Below are positions 32,826 to 40,109 of a stretch of 40,109 nt of DNA, one piece after another; the stretch's first letter is position 1, and every line of letters begins with the position of its first letter. The stretch lies in contig JASHOL010000312.1 in assembly GCA_030041135.1 (NCBI GenBank), positions 1-40,109 of the forward strand. The letters run 5' to 3'. The notes under the pieces were generated by a model that worked only from the letters and a program-made list of their open reading frames with translations, made no database searches and was not told the origin of the DNA. This DNA comes from Streptosporangiaceae bacterium. GTDB taxonomy: Bacteria; Actinomycetota; Actinomycetes; Streptosporangiales; Streptosporangiaceae. Made by a program: the position numbers and the translations under genes.

Positions 32826-33631
32826 GCGCCGTCGGCACAGCGTTTGAGAAGGCGGCCGCGGAAAACCGGGCCGTGCTCATCGGGTACCTGCCAGCCGGCT
32901 TTCCTTCGGTGGACGGTGCGATTGGCGCGGCGCTGGCCATGGCGCAGGCCGGGGCCGACATCCTCGAGATCGGCCTGCCCTACTCCGATCCGCTGATCGA
33001 CGGGCCGGTCATCCAGGAGGCTGTGCACCGGGCGCTGATCGGCGGGACCCACATCGCCGACGTGCTGCGCACCGTCGAGGCGGTAGCGGACGCGGGCGTG
33101 GCTGCGGTGATCATGACGTACTGGAATCCGGTAGACCGCTACGGCGTGGACGCCTTCGCACGCGACCTGGCGGCAGCCGGCGGCAGCGGCCTGATCACGC
33201 CCGACCTGACCCCCGAGGAAGCGGGACCCTGGCTGACCGCGGCGGCGGAGTACAAGCTCGACCCGGTGTTCCTTGTGGCGCCCAGTTCCTCGGACGAGCG
33301 CATAGCGCTGATCACATCGGTCTGCGGCGGCTTCGTCTACGCTGCCGCCCTGATGGGCACGACCGGCGTCAGGGACCTGGTGGGAGAAGAGGCGTCTGTC
33401 CTGGTCAGCCGGGTCAGGCAGCACACGAGCCTGCCGGTCGGCGTCGGGCTCGGAGTCAGGGACGGACAGCAGGCCGCGGAGGTCGCGAGCTTCGCGGACG
33501 GCGTGATCGTCGGCTCAGCGTTCGTACAGCGGCTGCTGGCCGCCGACGACTACGAGGCGGGCCTGCGGGCGATCAAGGACCTGGCCGCCGAACTCGCCGC
33601 CGGCGTGCGAGCTGGCCGTCAGCCGCGCTAG
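32822..33631 (+). CDS. trpA: Tryptophan synthase alpha chain
   Basis: TIM-barrel subunit of 269 residues that cleaves indole-3-glycerol phosphate to indole and glyceraldehyde 3-phosphate. The catalytic residues E49 ([11 protein letters not shown]) and D60 (LIDGPVIQ) occupy the same numbers as in the E. coli enzyme. [22 protein letters not shown] and [12 protein letters not shown] are the other family blocks. The GTG overlaps the trpB stop. It is the last trp gene here; lgt, which follows trpA in many actinomycetes, is not present. Confidence 0.96.
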   Translation: MSAVGTAFEKAAAENRAVLIGYLPAGFPSVDGAIGAALAMAQAGADILEIGLPYSDPLIDGPVIQEAVHRALIGGTHIADVLRTVEAVADAGVAAVIMTYWNPVDRYGVDAFARDLAAAGGSGLITPDLTPEEAGPWLTAAAEYKLDPVFLVAPSSSDERIALITSVCGGFVYAAALMGTTGVRDLVGEEASVLVSRVRQHTSLPVGVGLGVRDGQQAAEVASFADGVIVGSAFVQRLLAADDYEAGLRAIKDLAAELAAGVRAGRQPR

Positions 33632-33649
33632 CTCACGCCGTCTAGCCAC

Positions 33650-33681
33650 TGCGCGCAAGGTGCCGAGCAGGGGTGCGCGCA
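33650..33681. terminator. Possible hairpin after trpA
   Basis: TGCGCGCA occurs at 33650-33657 and again at 33674-33681. As the sequence is its own reverse complement, the two copies can form an 8-bp stem around a 16-nt loop, 19 nt after the trpA stop. No T-run follows. Confidence 0.3.
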
Positions 33682-33741
33682 TCACCCCGAGCAGGTGCTC
33701 CGCGGCTGCGGACTGGTCGCGTCCGCAGCCAGCCCAGGCCC

Positions 33742-33771
33742 CTGACCAGCACCGAGATCGTTCGTTATACT
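33742..33771 (+). promoter_or_regulatory. Candidate gltBD promoter
   Basis: CTGACC (33742-33747), 18 bp, TATACT (33766-33771). This is the best sigma-70-like promoter seen in the window. It predicts a leader of about 130 nt before the gltB ATG. Confidence 0.55.
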
Positions 33772-33908
33772 GCTGGTGGTGCGCGGGCAGTAACTGCCTC
33801 GATCTCGCACCGCAGGGCCAGTGTCGTCCCGCCCCCTGGGCCAACGTCGTCCCGTTCCACAACACCGCGCCAGCGGCGATGGCGGCGGACGAGACGACAG
33901 GAGAGCTG

Positions 33909-36900
33909 ATGGCACCTGCCCAATTCAGGGCTGCATCGGTGCGGCGCCCCCCCGAACCCCCCGCAGCCGACGGGCCTGGCCTCTACGACAGCAGCCACGA
34001 GCACGACGCCTGCGGTGTTGGCTTCGTCGCCGATCTCAGCGGGCAGCCGCGCCACGACACCGTGGCGAAGGCGCTCACGGTCCTGCGTAATCTTGATCAT
34101 CGCGGTGCCAAGGGCGCGGACCCGGAGACCGGCGACGGCGCCGGGATCCTCACGCAGGTGCCAGACGCGCTCCTGCGCGCGGTCGCGGAGTTTGAGCTGC
34201 CGCCGGCCGGGCGGTACGCCGTCGGGCTCGCGTTCGTGCCGCCCGAAGCGAGCCAGGCGGACATCCGCGAGGCGGTCGAGCGGGTCGCCGCGGACGAGGG
34301 TCTGGCCGTGCTCGGCTGGCGGCCGGTGCCATACGACCCGGCCTCGTGCGGCGCGGGAGCCCGCGCCGTCATGCCAGCGCTCGCGCAGTTGTTCGTGGCC
34401 GGCCGCCGTGGCGAGACCGGGCTTGACCTCAACCGCAGGGCCTACTGCCTGCGCAAGCGAGCCGAGCACGAGATCGGCTTGTATCTGGCCAGCCTGTCCA
34501 GCTCGACGATCGTGTACAAGGGCATGCTGACCGCGCTGCAGCTGGAGGGCTTCTTTCCTGACCTGGCCGACGACCGGTACCGGTCGGCGATCGCGCTGGT
34601 GCATTCCCGGTTTTCCACCAACACGTTCCCGTCCTGGCCGCTGGCCCACCCCTACCGGCTGATCGCGCACAACGGCGAGATCAACACGATCCGCGGCAAC
34701 CGGAACTGGATGCGAGCCAGGGAGGCGCAGCTCGCCTCTGACGTGTTCGGCACCGACAGCGCCGGGCGCGGCATCGAGCGCCTCATGCCGTTCCTTGACG
34801 ATACGGTCAGCGACTCGGCCAGCTTCGACTCGTGCCTGGAACTGCTGCACCTGGGCGGCCGCTCCCTCCCGCACGCGGTGCTGATGATGATTCCCGAGCC
34901 GTGGGAGCGGCATCAGGAAATGGACCGGTCCCGGCACGCGTTCTACCGCTTCCACGCCTCGCTGATGGAACCGTGGGACGGGCCCGCCCTGATCGCGTTC
35001 ACCGACGGCAAGGTCGTCGGTGCCGTGCTTGATCGCAACGGCCTGCGGCCGGGCCGGTACTGGGTGACCAGCGACGGCCTGGTCGTGCTGGCCAGCGAGG
35101 TCGGCGTGCTCGACCTCGACCCGGCCGCCGTCGTCCGCAAGGGCAGGCTGCAGCCGGGCCGCATCTTCCTGGTCGACACCGCGGCCGGCCGCATCATCGA
35201 GGACGAGGAAGTCAAGGCCGAGCTGGCCGCCGAGCAGCCCTACGGTGCCTGGCTCGACGCCGGGATGCTGCACCTGAACACCCTGCCGGAGCGGAGCCGG
35301 GAACTGCCCGACAGCCAGGCCCTGCTGACCCGGCAGCAGCAGTTCGGCTACACCGAGGAAGATCTGCGGATGCTGCTCGGGCCGATGGCGCGCACTGGAG
35401 CCGAACCGCTCGGCTCGATGGGTACCGATACCCCGCTCGCGGTGCTCTCGGACCGGCCGCGGCTGCTCTACGAGTACTTCAGCCAGCTGTTCGCCCAGGT
35501 CACGAACCCGCCGCTGGATGCGATCAGGGAGGAGCTGGTGACCGCCCTCGGCTCGTCGACCGGACCCGAGCACAACCTGCTTGACCCAGGGCCGGCCTCC
35601 TGCCGCCAGATCGTGCTGCCGTTCCCGGTGATCGGCGACGGTGACCTGGCAAAGATCGTGCACATCAACGACGACGGCGACCTGCCCGGTTTCGCGGCGC
35701 ACGTCGTCGACGGCCGGTACGAGGTGGTCGGCGGCGGGCCGGCCCTGCGGGCCCGCCTGGCAGAGATCAACGCCGAGGTGTCGGCCGCCATCGCGGCCGG
35801 AGCGCGGATCATCGTGCTGTCGGACCGCGGCGGGCAGGCCGGCGAAGGGCAGGCCGGAGCCGGGCAGGCCCCGCCCGCCGCCGGCGGCGATGGCGCTCGG
35901 CTGGCGCCGATCCCGTCGTTGCTCCTCACCGGGTCCGTGCATCACCACCTGATCGCCGAGCGCACCAGGACCAGGGCGGGCCTGGTCGTGGAGTCGGGGG
36001 ACGCCAGGGAGTGCCACCACGTGGCGCTCCTGCTCGGCTACGGGGCAGCCGCCGTATGCCCGTACCTGGCCATCGAGTCGGCCGAGGAGATGGTGAGGCG
36101 CGGGGCACTGAGGGAGGTCGCGGAAGCGGAGGCCGGCGCGAACGTGATCAAGGCGCTCGGCAAGGGCGTGCTCAAGATCATGTCCAAGATGGGCGTCTCC
36201 ACGGTCGCCTCTTACACCGGGGCACAGCTGTTCGAGGCCGTCGGCCTGGGCGGCGAGGTCATTGCGAGCTGCTTCGCCGGCACGTCCTCGCCGCTCGGCG
36301 GGATCGGCTTCGACGAGATCGCCGCCGAAATCGGCCGGCGCCACTACGGCGCTTACCCGCCGCGCGGCAGCCGGCCGCCGCACCGGAGGCTGGAGACCGG
36401 GGGCGACTATCAGTGGCGGCGCGAGGGCGAGCCGCACCTGTTCAGCCCAGAGGCCGTGTTCAAGCTCCAGCATGCGACCAGGACCGGCCAGGCGCGAGTG
36501 TTTCGCGAGTACACCAGGCTCGTTGACCACCAGTCGGCCCGGCTGATGACCCTGCGGGGTTTGCTGCGCATCAGGGGACTGGAAAGCGAGCGGACACTTG
36601 CGGCCGGTCCTGACCCCGTTCCCCTTGAAGAGGTCGAGCCGGTCGCCAGCATCGTCCGCCGGTTCGCCGCCGGTGCGATGTCCTACGGGTCGATCTCCGC
36701 CGAGGCGCACGAGACCATCGCGATCGCGATGAACCGGCTGGGTGGCCGGTCGAATAGCGGGGAGGGCGGCGAGGACGCGAGGCGGTACGCGCCGGACGAG
36801 CACGGCGACTCGCGGCGGTCGGCGGTCAAGCAGGTGGCCAGTGGCCGGTTCGGAGTCACCAGCGAGTACCTGGTCAACGCCGACGACCTGCAGATCAAGA

Positions 36901-38570
36901 TGGCGCAGGGGGCCAAGCCCGGCGAAGGCGGGCAGCTTCCGGGGAACAAGGTCTACCCATGGATCGCGCGGACCAGGCACTCGACACCTGGGGTCGGCCT
37001 GATCTCCCCGCCCCCGCACCACGACATCTACTCGATCGAGGACCTCGCGCAGCTGATCCACGACCTGAAGAACGCCAACCCGCGGGCGCGGGTGCACGTG
37101 AAGCTGGTGGCCGAGGTGGGGGTCGGCACCGTGGCGGCGGGGGTCTCGAAGGCGCACGCCGACGTCGTCCTGATCTCCGGTCACGACGGCGGGACCGGGG
37201 CCGCGCCGCTGACCAGCATCAAGCACGCGGGCGGGCCGTGGGAGATCGGACTGGCGGCCACGCAGCAGACGCTGCTGCGCAACGGGCTGCGGGACCGGAT
37301 CGTGGTCCAGGCGGACGGCCAGCTCAAGACCGGCAGGGACGTGATCATCGCGGCGCTGCTGGGGGCGGAGGAGTTCGGGTTCGCCACCGCGCCGCTGGTC
37401 GTGGCCGGCTGCGTGCTCATGCGCGTCTGCCACCTGGACACCTGCCCGGTCGGCGTGGCGACCCAGAATCCCGAGCTGCGCCGCCGGTTCACCGGTCGGC
37501 CCGAGTTCATCGTGAACTTCTTCGAGTTCGTCGCGCAGGAGGTACGCGAGTACCTGGCCGCGCTCGGCCTGCGCAGCCTGAACGAGGCGGTCGGCCGCGC
37601 GGAACTGCTTGACGCGCGGGCGGCCGTCGCGCACTGGAAGGCGGCTGGCCTGGACCTCAGCCCGGTCCTGCACGTGCCCAGCGTGCCCGACGGCGCCGCC
37701 CGGCACTGTGTGACCGGCCAGGACCATCGGCTGGACCAGGCCCTGGACAACACGCTGATCCTGCTGGCCGAGGGCGCGCTGGACGCGGGTAAGCCGGTCC
37801 GGCTCGAGTTGCCGGTCAGGAACGTCAACCGGGCCGTCGGCACCATGCTCGGCAGCGAACTGACCAGGCGCTGGGGCGGCGACGGCCTGCCCGACGACAC
37901 GATCGACATCAGCCTGGCGGGCTCGGCTGGCCAGTCGTTCGGCGCGTTCTTGCCGCGCGGCATCACGCTGCGGCTGACCGGCGACGCGAACGACTACCTC
38001 GGCAAGGGCCTGTCCGGTGGCCGGATCGTCGCGACTCCGCACCCGACCGCCCCGTTCCCCGCCGAGGAGCATGTGATCGCCGGGAACGTCATCGGCTACG
38101 GGGCCACCAGCGGCGAGATGTTCCTGCGGGGCGTGGTCGGTGAGCGGTTCTGCGTCAGGAACTCCGGCGCGACCGCGGTCGCGGAGGGCGCGGGAGACCA
38201 CGGCTGCGAGTACATGACCGGCGGCCGGGTCGCGATCCTCGGCCAGGTCGGGCGGAACTTCGCGGCCGGCATGTCCGGCGGCATCGCCTACCTGCTTGAC
38301 CCGGACCCGCGCCGGGTCAACACCGAGATGGCTGATCTCGAACCGCTGACGGACGAGGACGGCGCGTTCCTGCACGAACTCCTTGGTCGGTATCGGGCCG
38401 AGACGGGGTCATGCGTCGCGGCCGGGCTGCTCGCCGACTGGCCGGCCGCGCTGACCAGGTTCGGCCGGGTAATGCCGAAGGACTACAAGCGCGTTCTCGC
38501 CGCCGCGCGACGGGCCGAGGAGGACGGTACCGACGTGAGCGAGGCCGTGATGGCCGCCGCGACCGGCTGA
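33909..38570 (+). CDS. gltB: Glutamate synthase large subunit
   Basis: NADPH-GOGAT alpha subunit, 1553 residues from the ATG at 33909. It takes the amide nitrogen of glutamine and channels ammonia to 2-oxoglutarate. The N-terminal class II amidotransferase follows a 34-residue propeptide, with nucleophile C35 in [14 protein letters not shown]. The central domain and the FMN-binding synthase domain follow ([32 protein letters not shown]). The 3Fe-4S ligands are C1168-x5-C1174-x4-C1179 ([12 protein letters not shown]). The GXGXG beta-helix domain lies near the end. AGGAGA is about 5 nt before the ATG; an open frame runs upstream to 33660 but across the predicted promoter. A Gly/Gln/Ala-rich insert lies at about residues 640-660. 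Confidence 0.96.
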   Translation: MAPAQFRAASVRRPPEPPAADGPGLYDSSHEHDACGVGFVADLSGQPRHDTVAKALTVLRNLDHRGAKGADPETGDGAGILTQVPDALLRAVAEFELPPAGRYAVGLAFVPPEASQADIREAVERVAADEGLAVLGWRPVPYDPASCGAGARAVMPALAQLFVAGRRGETGLDLNRRAYCLRKRAEHEIGLYLASLSSSTIVYKGMLTALQLEGFFPDLADDRYRSAIALVHSRFSTNTFPSWPLAHPYRLIAHNGEINTIRGNRNWMRAREAQLASDVFGTDSAGRGIERLMPFLDDTVSDSASFDSCLELLHLGGRSLPHAVLMMIPEPWERHQEMDRSRHAFYRFHASLMEPWDGPALIAFTDGKVVGAVLDRNGLRPGRYWVTSDGLVVLASEVGVLDLDPAAVVRKGRLQPGRIFLVDTAAGRIIEDEEVKAELAAEQPYGAWLDAGMLHLNTLPERSRELPDSQALLTRQQQFGYTEEDLRMLLGPMARTGAEPLGSMGTDTPLAVLSDRPRLLYEYFSQLFAQVTNPPLDAIREELVTALGSSTGPEHNLLDPGPASCRQIVLPFPVIGDGDLAKIVHINDDGDLPGFAAHVVDGRYEVVGGGPALRARLAEINAEVSAAIAAGARIIVLSDRGGQAGEGQAGAGQAPPAAGGDGARLAPIPSLLLTGSVHHHLIAERTRTRAGLVVESGDARECHHVALLLGYGAAAVCPYLAIESAEEMVRRGALREVAEAEAGANVIKALGKGVLKIMSKMGVSTVASYTGAQLFEAVGLGGEVIASCFAGTSSPLGGIGFDEIAAEIGRRHYGAYPPRGSRPPHRRLETGGDYQWRREGEPHLFSPEAVFKLQHATRTGQARVFREYTRLVDHQSARLMTLRGLLRIRGLESERTLAAGPDPVPLEEVEPVASIVRRFAAGAMSYGSISAEAHETIAIAMNRLGGRSNSGEGGEDARRYAPDEHGDSRRSAVKQVASGRFGVTSEYLVNADDLQIKMAQGAKPGEGGQLPGNKVYPWIARTRHSTPGVGLISPPPHHDIYSIEDLAQLIHDLKNANPRARVHVKLVAEVGVGTVAAGVSKAHADVVLISGHDGGTGAAPLTSIKHAGGPWEIGLAATQQTLLRNGLRDRIVVQADGQLKTGRDVIIAALLGAEEFGFATAPLVVAGCVLMRVCHLDTCPVGVATQNPELRRRFTGRPEFIVNFFEFVAQEVREYLAALGLRSLNEAVGRAELLDARAAVAHWKAAGLDLSPVLHVPSVPDGAARHCVTGQDHRLDQALDNTLILLAEGALDAGKPVRLELPVRNVNRAVGTMLGSELTRRWGGDGLPDDTIDISLAGSAGQSFGAFLPRGITLRLTGDANDYLGKGLSGGRIVATPHPTAPFPAEEHVIAGNVIGYGATSGEMFLRGVVGERFCVRNSGATAVAEGAGDHGCEYMTGGRVAILGQVGRNFAAGMSGGIAYLLDPDPRRVNTEMADLEPLTDEDGAFLHELLGRYRAETGSCVAAGLLADWPAALTRFGRVMPKDYKRVLAAARRAEEDGTDVSEAVMAAATG

Positions 38571-38671
38571 TCTGGCCGATCCGGCGATCCGGCTGGTCCG
38601 CCGCGACGGGCCGATCTGGCCGGTCCGGATTAGCCGGGCTGAGGAGGCTTACGAGGCTTAGGGAGGCGAGA
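38571..38671 (+). repeat. Repetitive gltB-gltD spacer
   Basis: A 101-nt spacer made of short imperfect repeats. Variants of GGCCGATC-GGC/GGTCCGG recur several times in the first half, then GAGGCTTA occurs twice just before the gltD ribosome-binding site (GGAGG, 38662-38666). It could fold, but no single strong terminator hairpin is seen, so gltD is probably transcribed from gltB. Confidence 0.4.
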
Positions 38672-40109
38672 GTGGGCGACGATAGGGGATTCCTGACCAC
38701 GCCGCGGCGGGCTGCCGGCCGGCGGCCGGTCGACGTGCGGATCATGGACTGGAAGGAGGTATACACCGAGTTCGCTCCCGCGGACCTGGAACGGCAGGCG
38801 GGCCGATGCATGGACTGCGGAATCCCGTTCTGCCACCAGGGCTGTCCGCTCGGCAACCTGATCCCCGAATGGAACGACCTGGTCGGGACCGGCAACTGGC
38901 GGGCAGCGGCGGAACGGCTGCATGCCACCAATAACTTCCCCGAGTTCACCGGGCGGCTGTGCCCGGCGCCATGCGAGTCCGCCTGCGTGCTCGGCATCGC
39001 CGCCGAGCCCGTGACGATCAAGCAGGTCGAGGTGGAGATCATCAACCGTGCGTGGAATGAGGGCTGGGTGCCGCCACGGCGGCCCGCTCCGGCCGCGGTA
39101 GCGAACGGGCGGAGGGTGGCCGTGATCGGGTCGGGCCCGGCCGGCCTTGCCGCTGCTCAGCAGCTGACCAGGGCCGGGCATGCGGTCACGGTGTTCGAGC
39201 GGGCCGACGCGCCCGGCGGGCTGCTGCGGTACGGCATCCCGGAATTCAAGATGGAGAAGCGGCACCTGGACCGGCGGCTGGTGCAGATGCTCGCCGAGGG
39301 CACCGAGTTTTGCTGCGGCGTGGAGGCTGGCCATGACATCACCGCCGCCCGGCTGCGCCGCGATTATGCCGCGATCGTGCTGGCGTGCGGCGCGACCGTG
39401 CCGCGAGGGCTGCCGGTGCCCGGCGCCGACCTGGACGGCATTCACCAGGCGATGGAGTACCTGCCAATGGCCAACCGCGCCTCGGGAACCGGTGCCGAAC
39501 CGGCCGTCTCTGCCCTGGGCCGGGACGTGGTGATCATCGGCGGCGGTGACACCGGCGCCGACTGCCTGGGCACGGCGCTCCGCCAGGGCGCGGCCTCGGT
39601 GACCCAACTGGAAATCCTGCCCCGGCCGCCAGGCGGGCGCCCGCCAGGCCAGCCATGGCCGGTGCACCCGGCCATTTACCGGGTGTCCACTGCCCACGAG
39701 GAGGGCGGCGAGCGGGTCTACGCCGTCTCGACGCAGCGGTTCCGGCCCGACCCGGCGGGCCGGGTCCGCTCGCTGGAACTGGTCGAGGTTGACGTCGCTG
39801 ACGGGGCGCCGCAGCCGCGGCCGGGCACCAGGCGGGAGCTTCGCTGTGACCTGGTGCTGCTGGCCATGGGCTTTACCGGTGCCGAGCAGAGCAGGCTGAC
39901 CTGCGGCCTTGGAGTCGCCTTCGACGCTCGCGGCAATGTGGCCAGGGACGCCTCGTATGCGACCTCCGTTCCCGGCGTGTTCGTGGCCGGTGACATGGGC
40001 CGGGGTCAGTCGCTGATCGTATGGGCGATCGCGGAGGGACGCTCGGCGGCCGCGGCGGTGGACAGGTACCTGTGTGGCGACACCGCGCTGCCCGCGGCGA
40101 TAACGCCAG
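38672..40109 (+). CDS. gltD: Glutamate synthase small subunit (cut by window edge)
   Basis: NADPH-oxidising beta subunit of GOGAT, which passes electrons to GltB through FAD and two 4Fe-4S clusters. 479 codons are visible without a stop; normal length is about 480-490, so only the very end is missing. The N-terminal cysteine clusters are C46-x2-C49-x4-C54-x3-C58 (CMDCGIPFCHQGC) and C97-x3-C101-x3-C105 (CPAPCESAC). The FAD motif is at about 149-162 (VAVIGSGPAGLAAA) and the NADPH motif at 286-298 (VVIIGGGDTGADC). The closing FAD segment is VPGVFVAGDMGRGQSLIVWAIAEGR. GTG start with GGAGG five bases upstream. It follows gltB by 101 nt. Confidence 0.95.
   Translation, partial: MGDDRGFLTTPRRAAGRRPVDVRIMDWKEVYTEFAPADLERQAGRCMDCGIPFCHQGCPLGNLIPEWNDLVGTGNWRAAAERLHATNNFPEFTGRLCPAPCESACVLGIAAEPVTIKQVEVEIINRAWNEGWVPPRRPAPAAVANGRRVAVIGSGPAGLAAAQQLTRAGHAVTVFERADAPGGLLRYGIPEFKMEKRHLDRRLVQMLAEGTEFCCGVEAGHDITAARLRRDYAAIVLACGATVPRGLPVPGADLDGIHQAMEYLPMANRASGTGAEPAVSALGRDVVIIGGGDTGADCLGTALRQGAASVTQLEILPRPPGGRPPGQPWPVHPAIYRVSTAHEEGGERVYAVSTQRFRPDPAGRVRSLELVEVDVADGAPQPRPGTRRELRCDLVLLAMGFTGAEQSRLTCGLGVAFDARGNVARDASYATSVPGVFVAGDMGRGQSLIVWAIAEGRSAAAAVDRYLCGDTALPAAITP

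Noticed and set aside
33660-33908. 83-codon upstream extension of gltB
   Set aside because: It would run through the TATACT promoter and place the catalytic cysteine 118 residues in; the ATG at 33909 gives a normal short propeptide.
33765-38375. 1536-codon open frame antisense to gltB
   Set aside because: It is a by-product of GC-rich codon use opposite a fully conserved gltB. It has no recognisable domains and is very rich in Arg, His, Gly and Pro, as such shadows are.
1-40109. tRNA, rRNA or CRISPR elements
   Set aside because: No cloverleaf with a GTTCRANNC arm, no rRNA signatures and no regularly spaced repeats were seen on reading. A covariance-model scan would be needed for a firm negative.

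Overview
The window is high-GC, densely coded chromosome of an actinomycete (Actinomycetota; the order cannot be fixed from this sequence alone). Pointers are a Wag31-type DivIVA after a YggT gene, a polyphosphate glucokinase, a mycothiol-type DinB-fold protein, GTG starts, TANNNT -10 hexamers and strong GC bias at third codon positions. No tRNA, rRNA, CRISPR array, transposase or phage gene was seen.

Layout. (1) 1-2634: the distal end of the division and cell-wall region, yggT - divIVA - a two-helix membrane protein with a long disordered segment and a cysteine-rich tail. (2) 2629-11831: ileS on the minus strand, then on the plus strand a TraR/DksA-type zinc-finger protein, lspA, a RluD-type pseudouridine synthase and the replicative polymerase gene dnaE. 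(3) 12113-17200: a DUF2254 membrane protein, a two-gene ABC exporter, a four-helix membrane protein and ppgK. (4) 17538-20119: an E. coli-type serA translationally coupled to a D-2-hydroxyglutarate dehydrogenase-like flavoprotein gene. (5) 20187-28846: accessory genes. These are a divergent MarR/flavodoxin-fold reductase pair over a palindrome, a small PH-like membrane protein, an Imm5-like orphan, a KdpD-like protein with no kinase half, a GNAT, a coupled pair (glycine-oxidase-like FAD enzyme and phosphonatase-like HAD hydrolase) resembling aminophosphonate catabolism, and a TIGR03767-type phosphoesterase with a TIGR03085-type protein. (6) 29228-33631: tryptophan genes (Trp-region membrane protein, unknown membrane protein, trpC-trpB-trpA, the last three coupled by 4-nt overlaps). 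trpE, trpD and a lgt gene next to trpA are not in the window. (7) 33909-40109: gltB and a gltD cut by the window edge, encoding both subunits of NADPH glutamate synthase.

How the parts work together. Several pairs share a 4-nt stop/start overlap and so probably act together: lspA/rluD, ABC ATPase/permease, serA/D2HGDH, FAD oxidase/HAD, trpC/trpB and trpB/trpA. The serA/D2HGDH pair is the most coherent functional unit. SerA of this type can reduce 2-oxoglutarate to D-2-hydroxyglutarate while oxidising 3-phosphoglycerate, and the flavoprotein would recycle it.

The most striking non-coding feature is a perfect 21-bp inverted repeat (28959-29006). It lies inside a larger, symmetric imperfect palindrome of about 125 bp between the divergent TIGR03085-type gene and the trp-region genes. 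Other dyads lie at the MarR promoter, at the start of the Imm5-like gene, upstream of ppgK and at the serA start codon.
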